Shown: positions 16,314 to 24,190 of the stretch, piece after piece | Layout: every line of letters starts with the position of its first letter | Numbering within the stretch: position 1 is the stretch's first letter | Source of the DNA: JALJPB01 sp963933115 | GTDB lineage: Bacteria; Pseudomonadota; Gammaproteobacteria; Enterobacterales; Alteromonadaceae | Assembly (NCBI GenBank): GCA_963933115.1 | Contig: CAWVSL010000034.1 | Span: 1 to 29,986, forward strand | Direction of reading: 5' to 3' | DNA: 29,986 bases | Made by a program: the position numbers and the translations under genes | The notes under the pieces: model-generated | What the model saw: the letters and a program-made list of their open reading frames with translations, nothing else | Told to the model about the DNA's origin: nothing | Database searches by the model: none

Positions 16314-17732
16314 TTATTCGTCTTGAAGCACGTTTGGACCCGAGTAATTGTCAAAGCGAGAATATTGACCCTGAAAGGTCAGCGGTATTCTCCCGATAGG
16401 ACCATTACGCTGCTTGCCAATGATGATTTCAGACATTCCTTTCCATTCAGAATTATCGTTATAAACTTCATCACGGTAGATAAACAAAATAAGATCAGCA
16501 TCTTGCTCTATTGCACCTGATTCACGAAGATCCGAGTTAATGGGCCTTTTATCCGCACGTTGTTCCAAACTACGGTTAAGCTGGGAAAGCGCTACCACTG
16601 GTACTTTTAATTCTTTTGCCAAGGCTTTTAGCGAGCGAGAAATTTCTGAAATTTCTAGGGTACGATTATCTGACAATGCCGGTACCCGCATTAGCTGTAA
16701 ATAATCGATCATAATCATACTTAACCCGCCATGATCACGGGCGATACGTCGTGCCCTTGAACGCACATCTGTTGGCGTCAAGCCTGCCGCATCATCAATA
16801 AACATTTTACCATTTTCTAATAACAAGCCCATGGTAGAAGATAAACGTGCCCAATCTTCATCATCAAGTTGTCCGGTACGTATTTTAGTTTGATCAATAC
16901 GACCTAAAGATGCCAACATTCTCATCATTAATTGATCTGAAGGCATTTCTAAACTAAAAACTAAAGCAGGTTTATCTTGAGTCATTGCCGCATTTTCAGC
17001 TAAGTTCATCGCAAAAGTAGTTTTCCCCATAGAGGGACGAGCAGCAACAATAATTAAATCTGAAGGCTGCATACCGGCAGTCATTTTATCAAGGTCAACA
17101 AAACCAGTTGATACCCCAGTAACACCACCTGTAGGTTCGTTACAGAGTCTTTCAATACGATCGACAGTTTTTTCTAATACTGATGAGATACTTTCAGGGC
17201 CTTCCGATTTATTGAGCCGTTGCTCAGCAATAGCAAATACTTTAGTTTCAGCAAAATCAAGTAATTCAGCACTGGAACGGCCTTGGGTATCGTAGCCAGC
17301 TTCTGCTATTTCGTTTGCTACCGAAATAAGTTCACGGGTAACCGCTCTTTCTCTAACAATTTCAGCATAAGCCGTAATATTGGCAGCACTCGGCGTATTT
17401 TTCATCATCTCTGCGAGATAAACAAAACCACCGGCATCGTCTAGTTTCTGATCATTCTCTAAACTTTCAGATAAAGTGATTAAATCAACTGGCTCGCCAA
17501 GTTCAATTAAAACACCAATAGTTTCAAAAATAATACGATGTGAACGGCTATAAAAATCTTGAGCAACAACTTTTTCACTCACGCGGTCCCACGTTTCATT
17601 ATCGAGCAACAAACCCCCTAAAACTGACTGTTCAGCTTCTAAGGAGTGAGGAGGTGTTTTTAAATCATCTATTTGTTTATCACGAATAAATTGTTTTTCT
17701 TTTGCAAACTTGGCTGGCTTACGGTCGGCCAT
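16314..17732 (-). CDS. dnaB: replicative DNA helicase
   Basis: Hexameric 5'-3' helicase at the replication fork and partner of the primase DnaG. The N-terminal collar domain contains PPHSLEAEQSVLGGLLLDN. The RecA-like motor has Walker A ARPSMGKTTF (about residues 231-240), Walker B MIMIDYLQLM, the LSQLNRSLEQR segment and SDLRESGAIEQDAD with the arginine finger region. ATG 17732 (MADRKPAKF) is preceded by AAAGG eight to nine bases upstream and gives 472 aa, as in E. coli (471); a GTG three codons earlier is less likely. It is the first gene of the dnaB-alr unit. No intein or insertion is present. Confidence 0.97.
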   Translation of the reverse strand: MADRKPAKFAKEKQFIRDKQIDDLKTPPHSLEAEQSVLGGLLLDNETWDRVSEKVVAQDFYSRSHRIIFETIGVLIELGEPVDLITLSESLENDQKLDDAGGFVYLAEMMKNTPSAANITAYAEIVRERAVTRELISVANEIAEAGYDTQGRSSAELLDFAETKVFAIAEQRLNKSEGPESISSVLEKTVDRIERLCNEPTGGVTGVSTGFVDLDKMTAGMQPSDLIIVAARPSMGKTTFAMNLAENAAMTQDKPALVFSLEMPSDQLMMRMLASLGRIDQTKIRTGQLDDEDWARLSSTMGLLLENGKMFIDDAAGLTPTDVRSRARRIARDHGGLSMIMIDYLQLMRVPALSDNRTLEISEISRSLKALAKELKVPVVALSQLNRSLEQRADKRPINSDLRESGAIEQDADLILFIYRDEVYNDNSEWKGMSEIIIGKQRNGPIGRIPLTFQGQYSRFDNYSGPNVLQDE

Positions 17733-17900
17733 CAATAACACCTTTAATCTAATAAAAAGTCACAAGGTAATAAAATAAAAGTAATACCCGTGGAGCTTAG
17801 TATTAAATTTTAACTACTTGTTTTTAGGTGAACAAGAATATCAGATTACTGAATGATTTCCATATATATAAATAGATATAAAGCACTAAGTCAAACGTTA

Positions 17901-18048
17901 GGTACTTTTAGAAAGGTAGCACTCTGGTGAAATCAACCCGCCATTATATGCTCTGCTTCCCATGTTTACTTTACTCGCTTTCATCAGGACTGATGAGGTA
18001 CATTGTTTGTTTACATCTAGGCAGAGCGTCAACCTTTCTGTTGGTATC
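17901..18048 (+). ncRNA. candidate structured RNA or palindromic intergenic element
   Basis: Three nested stems fold the region into one long hairpin. P1 pairs 17901-17917 with 18032-18048, with only one 2-nt mismatch when G-U is allowed, and has AGAAAGGT/ACCTTTCT at its core. P2 pairs 17948-17958 with 18019-18029 around GCTCTGC/GCAGAGC. P3 pairs 17979-17987 with 17990-17998 (TCATCAG/CTGATGA). All seven non-Watson-Crick pairs are G-U on the plus strand and would be A-C on the minus strand, which favours a plus-strand RNA. A strong terminator follows at 18118-18151. ACGTTA flanks the element on both sides (17895-17900, 18053-18058), which instead could mark a small mobile palindromic element. 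An open frame of 53 codons (ATG 17962 to TAA 18123) crosses it without a ribosome binding site. Confidence 0.45.
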
Positions 18049-18117
18049 GCTGACGTTATTATAGGAGATAATGCATCAATATTTGTTCAAAACTACAATC
18101 CAAAGCAGATTTTAGCG

Positions 18118-18151
18118 CAATAAAAAAGCGCCCATAGGCGCTTTTTTATTG
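18118..18151. terminator. bidirectional Rho-independent terminator
   Basis: A perfect 15-bp inverted repeat (18118-18132 with 18137-18151; core AAAAAAGCGCC/GGCGCTTTTTT) around a CATA loop. It has an A-run on one side and a T-run on the other, so it works in both directions. On the minus strand it ends rpmE (16 nt after its stop). On the plus strand it would end any transcript crossing 17901-18117. Confidence 0.9.
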
Positions 18152-18166
18152 ATAACTAAAGCGGAA

Positions 18167-18379
18167 TTACTTCGCGCTAAGAGCACCAAAACGTTTGTTA
18201 AACTTATCAACACGACCACCGGTCTCAGCAGTTTTCTGCTTACCAGTGTAAAATGGGTGACATGATGAACATACATCTAAATAAATATCTTTTTTCGCTG
18301 TAGAGCGAGTTTCAATAACGTTACCACAAGAACAAGTTGCCTTAAATTCGTTGTAGCTAGGGTGAATACCTTCTTTCAT
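18167..18379 (-). CDS. rpmE: 50S ribosomal protein bL31, zinc-binding type
   Basis: Large-subunit protein at the subunit interface (bridge B1). The 70 aa carry four zinc-ligand cysteines (C16 and C18 in TCSCG, C37 and C40 in CSSC), so this is the C+ form. C+ L31 acts as a zinc reservoir in many bacteria and is replaced by a C- paralogue under zinc starvation; no C- paralogue is in the window. The start ATG 18379 is preceded by AGAGGTTCTT. It is a single-gene unit with its own terminator, divergent from priA as in E. coli. Confidence 0.97.
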   Translation of the reverse strand: MKEGIHPSYNEFKATCSCGNVIETRSTAKKDIYLDVCSSCHPFYTGKQKTAETGGRVDKFNKRFGALSAK

Positions 18380-18679
18380 AAGAACCTCTGTATTTATATT
18401 AACCAGTTATCTCTATTCTAAAAGATAGACTAATTAATACGCCGCATCGCCACTTGGTCAGTATTGTCATATTGATGACTATAATAAACTGCCAAATACC
18501 ATACGAGTTAAATTAATGGGCGCAAATTATAAGCAATCGAACCCTTAACATCAATAGAGATAAGAAAATAAAAACATAATTTGTAACTTTTGTCGACATA
18601 CGTTAAATGTTGCTTGGCACAAGAGCCATGAAGGGTCAAAATAAGATTTATATTAATATTGAAACTAATTGTTGTCTAA
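18380..18679. other. 300-nt divergent intergenic region, rpmE / priA
   Basis: No credible gene is seen. The minus strand has TTATTATAGT-type sequence about 110 nt before rpmE that could serve as a -10 box; no convincing -35 partner was identified. The priA start has no visible Shine-Dalgarno. Confidence 0.5.
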
Positions 18680-20896
18680 ATGAGTATCGAAAAGCAGGAC
18701 CAATATGTAGAAGTTGCTATTCCTGTACCTATGAGGCAATTATTTACTTACCAATTACCCACAAAGCTACAAACACCAGAGATAATGATTGGTGAAAGAG
18801 TCATTGTGCCATTTGGTACGCGACAAGTCATTGGTATTGTCACCAATATTGAAACTGTATGTGATGTACCCGCCAACAAGCTCAAAGCTGTACTCTCGAG
18901 AATGGATAACCAATTTAATATTGACCCCTGCTTATTAAAGTTCTTAATGACTTGTGCCAAATATTATCATCACCCCATTGGCGATGTTCTTCAACAAGCA
19001 TTACCGGTATTATTACGAAAAATTGAGCCACCCAAAATTGTCACGCCAACATTATGGTTGTGCACCGAAGATCTCAATGAACAACTGATGCTTGCTTTGG
19101 CTAAGAAAGCACCCAAACAATTTTCTCTATTGCAATTGATAAAGTCACATCAAGCCATTAGCTGGGTTGAACTGCGTACATTAGGTTATAGCAAAACTCA
19201 ATTAACCGCCCTAAAAGATAAAGCACTGATATTTGAACAAGAACAAAAGAGAAAAGATTATGTGTGGCAACCACAAAATCTTAATGAAGAAAAAAAATTA
19301 ACCTTGTCAGTAGAACAAGCGGTCATTGTGGCCTCTGTTAATCAACTTCAAAATACCTTTGCTTGTCATTTAATTGATGGCATCACGGGTAGTGGTAAAA
19401 CGGAGGTTTACTTGCAAGCGATGGAGCAAGTACTAGCCGAAAATAAACAGGTATTAGTACTGGTACCCGAAATTGGCTTAACACCTCAAATGCTCATGCG
19501 CTTTGAACAACGCTTTAATCTCCCTATTTACCTGCACCACTCGGCATTAAATGACAGTGAGCGACTCAACACTTGGCTAGCTGCCCAGCAAAATAATGCC
19601 GCCATTATTATTGGCACTCGCTCAGCTGTTTTCTCTCCCTTGCATCGTTTAGGTATGATCATTGTTGATGAAGAGCATGATGGCTCGTTAAAGCAACAAG
19701 ATAGTTTCCGTTACCATGCCCGAGACATCGCTATTTTACGAGCGAGACAGCTCAATATTCCCATATTACTTGGTAGTGCTACTCCAAGTTTAGAGTCATT
19801 ACAAAACGCGCTCTCTGGTAAGTATCATTACCACCAATTATTAAAACGAGCAGGCCAAAGTAATATTGCCAAAATTGAGTTGATAGACCTTGCCCAGCAA
19901 CAAATGGAACATGGCCTATCAGGTACGTTAAAACATGAAATCAAACAAACCTTAGCTCGTGGTGAGCAAGTTTTATTATTTTTAAATCGCAGGGGTTATG
20001 CGCCTGCCATTAATTGCCAGGAGTGTCATTGGATTGCTGATTGCCAACGGTGTGATAAACCTTATACTTTACATCAAGGACAACAACTGCTTATTTGTCA
20101 TCACTGCAGTAGTCAAAAACGTATTCCCCACCAATGTCCAAGTTGTGGCAGTGTTCGTATTCAACCGATAGGTCAAGGTACAGAACAGCTACAAAACCGA
20201 ATAGGTGAATTATTTGAAGGTTACTCTGTTGTGCGTATCGACAGAGATAGTACTCGCCGAAAAGGTGAATTAACCAAGCTTCTACAAGAAGTGAGTGACA
20301 AAAAACATCAGTTATTAGTTGGCACACAGATGTTAGCCAAAGGTCATCACTTTCCTGATGTGACTCTAGTCGCTGTATTAGATGTAGACGGTGCTCTATT
20401 TAGCTTTGATTTTCGCGCTGCTGAACAAATGGCACAATTATTAATTCAGGTCGCTGGCAGAGCGGGTAGAGAAAGCAAGCCCGGTAAAGTATTGGTACAA
20501 ACTAACTATCCTGAGCACCCTTTGTTACAAGACTTAGTCCTCAATGGGTATCATCATTTTGCTCGCCATGCATTAATTGAGCGTAATCAAGCATTGTTAC
20601 CCCCTTTTACTTATCAGGCACTTTTTAGAGCGGATGCTAATTATCCATCATACCCAGATAAATTTTTACAAGCACTTTGCTCAACCCCGATTGAAGGTTG
20701 TGAATTTGCGGGTCCAGTACCTGCTGCTATGGAAAAAAAGGCAGGAAAATTTCGCTATCACCTAATTATTCAGGCAAAGTCACGAAAAAACCTTCATCTA
20801 GGTATTCATCAATTACTACAACGAGCATCGACCAATGAATGGCAAAGTAAGGTCCGCTGGTCTCTTGATATCGATCCCCAAGATTTAAATTGGTAG
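18680..20896 (+). CDS. priA: primosomal protein N', replication restart helicase
   Basis: Recognises stalled or collapsed forks and D-loops and starts DnaB reloading with PriB and DnaT. The N-terminal 3'-DNA-end-binding and winged-helix region occupies about residues 1-200. The SF2 helicase core has Walker A GITGSGKT (234-241) and DEEH (330-333). A cysteine-rich zinc module (CQECHWIADCQRC, then CHHC and CPSC) sits between the helicase lobes, followed by the LVGTQMLAKG and VAGRAGR motifs. Length 738 aa is normal (E. coli 732). ATG 18680 is used without an evident Shine-Dalgarno. It heads a plus-strand series with ftsN and hslVU; PriB, DnaB and SSB are also encoded in this window. Confidence 0.97.
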   Translation: MSIEKQDQYVEVAIPVPMRQLFTYQLPTKLQTPEIMIGERVIVPFGTRQVIGIVTNIETVCDVPANKLKAVLSRMDNQFNIDPCLLKFLMTCAKYYHHPIGDVLQQALPVLLRKIEPPKIVTPTLWLCTEDLNEQLMLALAKKAPKQFSLLQLIKSHQAISWVELRTLGYSKTQLTALKDKALIFEQEQKRKDYVWQPQNLNEEKKLTLSVEQAVIVASVNQLQNTFACHLIDGITGSGKTEVYLQAMEQVLAENKQVLVLVPEIGLTPQMLMRFEQRFNLPIYLHHSALNDSERLNTWLAAQQNNAAIIIGTRSAVFSPLHRLGMIIVDEEHDGSLKQQDSFRYHARDIAILRARQLNIPILLGSATPSLESLQNALSGKYHYHQLLKRAGQSNIAKIELIDLAQQQMEHGLSGTLKHEIKQTLARGEQVLLFLNRRGYAPAINCQECHWIADCQRCDKPYTLHQGQQLLICHHCSSQKRIPHQCPSCGSVRIQPIGQGTEQLQNRIGELFEGYSVVRIDRDSTRRKGELTKLLQEVSDKKHQLLVGTQMLAKGHHFPDVTLVAVLDVDGALFSFDFRAAEQMAQLLIQVAGRAGRESKPGKVLVQTNYPEHPLLQDLVLNGYHHFARHALIERNQALLPPFTYQALFRADANYPSYPDKFLQALCSTPIEGCEFAGPVPAAMEKKAGKFRYHLIIQAKSRKNLHLGIHQLLQRASTNEWQSKVRWSLDIDPQDLNW

Positions 20897-21010
20897 CCCT
20901 GCTGATATTAGTAACATACATTACACAAAGAGCTGTTATTTTGAGGTGACTCGGTTAGAATGATGAAAATTTATTTTAGTTTCATTTTGTCGTATTTAAG
21001 AGTATTTATC

Positions 21011-21586
21011 ATGGCTCATCAGGATTATGTTTCACGTCCTCGCTCATCAAAGAAAAAAAAGAATCCTTATACAAAAAAGCCAGGCAAGACGTCTAAAAAT
21101 ATAGGATTAAGCATTAAAGTTAAACTTATTGCGTTAATGACCCTCGCATTAATTATCGGTGCCGGCTATTTTTTATGGTCGATTAAAGATGTTCAACCTG
21201 CCGCTGACCAGATTAATACCAAACCAAAATCATCAACAAAAAATAGCGCTAATAGTACTACTTTACCTGAACTACCAAAGGTTAAATGGACTTATGTTGA
21301 CCAACTAAAAACCAAAGAAGTCGAAGTTGGTGAATATGAAGTTAAAGATGGTGGTCCATATCAAATGCAATGTGGTTCATTCAGAACCAAAGCCCAAGCA
21401 GACACATTAAAGGCAACTATCGCCTTTACTGGTATTGAATCCGAAGTTAGGCAGGCAAAAGGTACTAGCGGCATTTGGTATAAAGTCATTTTAGGCCCTT
21501 ATGATAGCAAGCGAAATGCAGAAGAAGATAAACATAAACTTAGCCGAAATAAAATTAACTATTGTCAAATTTGGAGTTGGAGATAA
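21011..21586 (+). CDS. ftsN: cell division protein FtsN
   Basis: Late divisome protein that triggers septal peptidoglycan synthesis. It has a short basic cytoplasmic tail (MAHQDYVSRPRSSKKKK), one membrane helix (KLIALMTLALIIGAGYFLW) and a short periplasmic linker. The C-terminal SPOR domain binds denuded glycan strands (begins YQMQCGSF, ends NYCQIW). The two SPOR cysteines that form a disulfide in E. coli FtsN are conserved. ATG 21011, with AAGAG eight bases upstream, gives 191 aa and the family N-terminus; an in-frame ATG 17 codons upstream is less likely. The protein is shorter than E. coli FtsN (319 aa), mainly in the linker. Position before hslVU matches E. coli; cytR is absent between priA and ftsN. 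Confidence 0.9.
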   Translation: MAHQDYVSRPRSSKKKKNPYTKKPGKTSKNIGLSIKVKLIALMTLALIIGAGYFLWSIKDVQPAADQINTKPKSSTKNSANSTTLPELPKVKWTYVDQLKTKEVEVGEYEVKDGGPYQMQCGSFRTKAQADTLKATIAFTGIESEVRQAKGTSGIWYKVILGPYDSKRNAEEDKHKLSRNKINYCQIWSWR

Positions 21587-21601
21587 AATCTCAGCTTCGC
21601 T

Positions 21602-21630
21602 CTTGAAATCATCTCATACGTACCCAATTT
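21602..21630 (+). promoter_or_regulatory. sigma-32 (heat-shock) type promoter of hslVU
   Basis: CTTGAAA (21602-21608) is a perfect sigma-32 -35 element. After a 14-nt spacer comes CCCAATTT (21623-21630), seven of eight positions of CCCCATNT. It lies 54 nt before the hslV start codon. In E. coli hslVU is a sigma-32 operon. Confidence 0.75.
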
Positions 21631-21683
21631 AATACTATATAAAGCGACATACCTATTTGTCGCTCAATCAATTGGGGTTAAAT

Positions 21684-22202
21684 GTGACTACAATCGTATC
21701 TGTAAGACGTAATGGCAAAGTTGTCATTGGCGGTGACGGTCAAGTATCCCTTGGCAATACCGTAATGAAAGGCAACGCAAAAAAAGTTCGCCGTTTATAT
21801 AATGGTAAAGTACTCGCTGGATTTGCTGGCAGTACTGCCGATGCGTTTACATTATTTGAACGCTTCGAAAGTAAATTAGAGCAACATCAAGGTCATCTCA
21901 CTAAAGCCGCTGTAGAGCTTGCTAAAGATTGGCGCAGTGACCGTGCATTAAGAAAGCTTGAAGCTTTGCTTGCTGTAGCTGATGAAACTGCCTCGTTGAT
22001 CATTACCGGTAACGGTGACGTTGTCCAACCAGAAAATGATCTTATTGCCATTGGTAGCGGTGGTAACTTTGCCCAGTCAGCAGCAATCGCCCTATTAGAA
22101 AATACTGAGTTGTCTGCAAAAGACATTGTTGAAAAGTCATTAACAATTGCTGGCGATATTTGCGTATTTACCAATCAAAATCACATCATAGATGAGCTAT
22201 AA
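21684..22202 (+). CDS. hslV: ATP-dependent protease subunit HslV (ClpQ)
   Basis: Peptidase subunit of the HslUV protease, a dodecamer of the proteasome beta-subunit fold capped by HslU rings in the cytoplasm. GTG 21684 was chosen as start because it gives the sequence M-TTIVSVRRNGKVVIGG. Removal of Met then exposes Thr, the catalytic nucleophile. Longer in-frame starts such as TTG 21657 would bury it. GDGQVSLGNTVMKGN and AFTLFERFE are family blocks. The 172 aa agree with E. coli HslV (176). The GTG follows TTGGGGTTAAAT. It is 39 nt upstream of hslU and behind a sigma-32-like promoter. Confidence 0.96.
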   Translation: MTTIVSVRRNGKVVIGGDGQVSLGNTVMKGNAKKVRRLYNGKVLAGFAGSTADAFTLFERFESKLEQHQGHLTKAAVELAKDWRSDRALRKLEALLAVADETASLIITGNGDVVQPENDLIAIGSGGNFAQSAAIALLENTELSAKDIVEKSLTIAGDICVFTNQNHIIDEL

Positions 22203-22240
22203 CAAGCTTCTCAATAGCTTTATTAGATAGGAAATATTAT

Positions 22241-23569
22241 ATGTCGAGTATGACACCACGTGAAATTGTTCATGAGTTAGATAGTCACATTGTTGGTCAA
22301 GCAGATGCGAAACGTGCCGTTGCTATTGCGTTGAGAAACCGTTGGCGCAGAATGCAATTAAATGAAGACTTGCGAGCTGAAGTAACCCCTAAAAATATTT
22401 TAATGATTGGACCAACAGGTGTTGGTAAAACAGAAATAGCGCGTCGATTAGCGAAACTCGCTAATGCCCCTTTTATTAAAGTCGAAGCAACAAAATTTAC
22501 AGAAGTTGGTTATGTCGGTAAAGAAGTAGAAACCATTATTCGTGACTTAGCTGACGTTGCGATTAAAATAACTAAAGAACAAGAAATGGCTCGTGTAAAG
22601 CATCTTGCGGAAGAAGCTGCAGAGGAGCGTATTTTAGATATTTTGTTACCTAAACCCATTGAGGACTTTGGTAATACTGATACGGCTGACAATTCCAGTA
22701 CCCGCCAAGTTTTTCGTAAAAAGTTACGTGAAGGCCAATTAAATGATAAGACAATTGAACTTGACTTAGCTGCGCCACAAATGGGAGTCGAAATCATGGC
22801 TCCACCAGGTATGGAGGACATGACCTCACAATTGCAAAGTATGTTTCAAAACATCTCAAGTGATAAAACAAAAAAAAGAAAATTGAAAATCAAAGACGCT
22901 TTTAAAATACTACAAGAAGAAGAAGCGGCTAAAATCGTTAATCAAGATGATATTAAAGAAAAAGCTATTTTTGCAGTAGAACAAAATGGCATTGTTTTTA
23001 TTGATGAAATTGACAAAATTTGTAAACGTGGTGATTCTTCTGGTCCTGATGTATCCAGAGAAGGTGTACAAAGAGATTTACTGCCTTTAATTGAAGGTTC
23101 AACGGTAAGTACCAAATATGGCATGATTAAAACTGACCATATCTTGTTTATTGCCTCAGGTGCTTTTCAAATGGCCAAACCCTCTGACCTTATTCCTGAG
23201 TTACAAGGCAGACTTCCGATTAGAGTTGAACTACAAGCATTAACCACTAATGACTTTGTTCGCATTTTAACCGAACCCTTTGCGTCCTTGACCGAACAAT
23301 ATATTGCCTTATTGGCTACTGAAGGATTAAAGGTCGAGTTTACTGATGATGGTATTAAAGCGATAGCAACTGCTGCCTGGCAGGTAAATGAAAACACCGA
23401 AAATATTGGTGCGCGCCGTTTACATACCATGATGGAAAGGCTAATTGAAGAGATTTCCTTTAATGCCAATGACAGAGCTGGTGAAAGCATTATCATAGAT
23501 AAGACATTTGTCGACGTAACACTAACTGAACTTGTAAAAAATGAAGACTTAAGTCGCTTTATTTTATAA
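22241..23569 (+). CDS. hslU: ATP-dependent protease ATPase subunit HslU (ClpY)
   Basis: AAA+ unfoldase that feeds proteins to HslV. Walker A GPTGVGKT (57-64), the pore loop GYVG (90-93), an intermediate I-domain (about residues 110-240), Walker B in GIVFIDEIDKI, and a sensor-2 region with ENIGARRLHT. The C-terminal LSRFIL tail, which docks into HslV and activates it, is intact. Length 442 aa equals the family norm (E. coli 443). ATG 22241 has AGGAAATATTAT in front. It is cotranscribed with hslV and possibly followed by the DUF971 gene 22 nt downstream. Confidence 0.98.
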   Translation: MSSMTPREIVHELDSHIVGQADAKRAVAIALRNRWRRMQLNEDLRAEVTPKNILMIGPTGVGKTEIARRLAKLANAPFIKVEATKFTEVGYVGKEVETIIRDLADVAIKITKEQEMARVKHLAEEAAEERILDILLPKPIEDFGNTDTADNSSTRQVFRKKLREGQLNDKTIELDLAAPQMGVEIMAPPGMEDMTSQLQSMFQNISSDKTKKRKLKIKDAFKILQEEEAAKIVNQDDIKEKAIFAVEQNGIVFIDEIDKICKRGDSSGPDVSREGVQRDLLPLIEGSTVSTKYGMIKTDHILFIASGAFQMAKPSDLIPELQGRLPIRVELQALTTNDFVRILTEPFASLTEQYIALLATEGLKVEFTDDGIKAIATAAWQVNENTENIGARRLHTMMERLIEEISFNANDRAGESIIIDKTFVDVTLTELVKNEDLSRFIL

Positions 23570-23590
23570 CTGGGCAAATAAATAAAAAAT

Positions 23591-23968
23591 ATGTTTCATA
23601 TCGATCGATTTATTTTAAATAACAAAAAGGCAGAGCTTAGTATGAGTTTTGCAAAACGTAAAATAAACGATGGTGAAATAGTCAGTTTATCTTATGAGTT
23701 TATCCGAGTTATGTCACCAAAAGGGGGGAATACTAAACAGGGTAATACGCCAATTAGTCATAAGAAAAACGTAAAATTACAAACAATTGAGTCGGTAGCA
23801 AAACATGGTTACCGACTGATTTTTGACGATCAACACAGTGCCATTTATAGTGAGAATTACCTACGGGAAATTTGTCAGCACCACACAGAGTTATGGCAGC
23901 AATACCTTGAAAAACTTAAAACCAGTGGTCATAGCCGAGAAGCTGTTATTGATATCACTCAGCTTTAG
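23591..23968 (+). CDS. DUF971 (GBBH-like N-terminal domain) protein
   Basis: A 125-aa protein with the DUF971 fold, related to the N-terminal domain of gamma-butyrobetaine hydroxylase and found as short stand-alone proteins. Visible are the strand with SLSYEFIRVMSP, the central NVKLQTIESVAKHGYRLIFDDQ and SAIYSENYLREIC, typical of the domain. The function is unknown; some related proteins have been tied to iron-sulfur cluster biology, which I cannot support here. It starts 22 nt after hslU, a placement I also recall in pseudomonads. ATG 23591 is used; an in-frame ATG 17 codons later (23642) is possible. The last codons contain an inverted copy of a repeat found before rraA. Confidence 0.85.
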   Translation: MFHIDRFILNNKKAELSMSFAKRKINDGEIVSLSYEFIRVMSPKGGNTKQGNTPISHKKNVKLQTIESVAKHGYRLIFDDQHSAIYSENYLREICQHHTELWQQYLEKLKTSGHSREAVIDITQL

Positions 23969-24143
23969 CTGACTAATTTATTTGACCCCACTTAACTTTT
24001 TCACCTGATATCATTAAAAAGCTGAGGGTCATAAGTATGAATCACTCTCAGATAAATAAGTATTGGGGCGTTTAAATCAATCAAACTCTTCCGCCGACAA
24101 AGCTGAGCAAAAGTAAAGGTTATTGATTTGCTATAAAGCTGAG
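23958..24143. repeat. four copies of a 9-bp motif flanking the rraA promoter
   Basis: AAAGCTGAG occurs directly at 24018-24026, 24099-24107 and 24135-24143. Its reverse complement CTCAGCTTT lies at 23958-23966, over the last codons and stop of the DUF971 gene. The inverted copy can pair with any direct copy. TGACCC/GGGTCA (23983-23988, 24026-24031) gives a competing stem, and TCAGCT/AGCTGA (23959-23972) a local hairpin. Confidence 0.6.
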
Positions 24144-24150
24144 GTATAAT
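24123..24150 (+). promoter_or_regulatory. promoter of rraA
   Basis: TTGATT (24123-24128), a 16-nt spacer and a perfect -10 TATAAT (24145-24150). One AAAGCTGAG copy (24135-24143) occupies the spacer, so a protein bound there would interfere with polymerase. The leader is about 35 nt. Confidence 0.6.
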
Positions 24151-24190
24151 CATATTTATTAAGTTCTTATAAATACCTAAGAGATAACGT

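Noticed and set aside
17820..17905. GTTAGGT (17897-17903) as an integron attC core
   Set aside because: No properly placed RYYYAAC partner and no integrase or cassette genes nearby.
17985..18030. CTGATGAG as a hammerhead ribozyme core
   Set aside because: The matching GAAA core strand and cleavage-site stems are absent; the octamer is explained by hairpin P3.
23167..23577. 136-codon open frame antisense to the end of hslU
   Set aside because: Ser/Ile-rich shadow of a strongly conserved gene on the other strand; no ribosome binding site.
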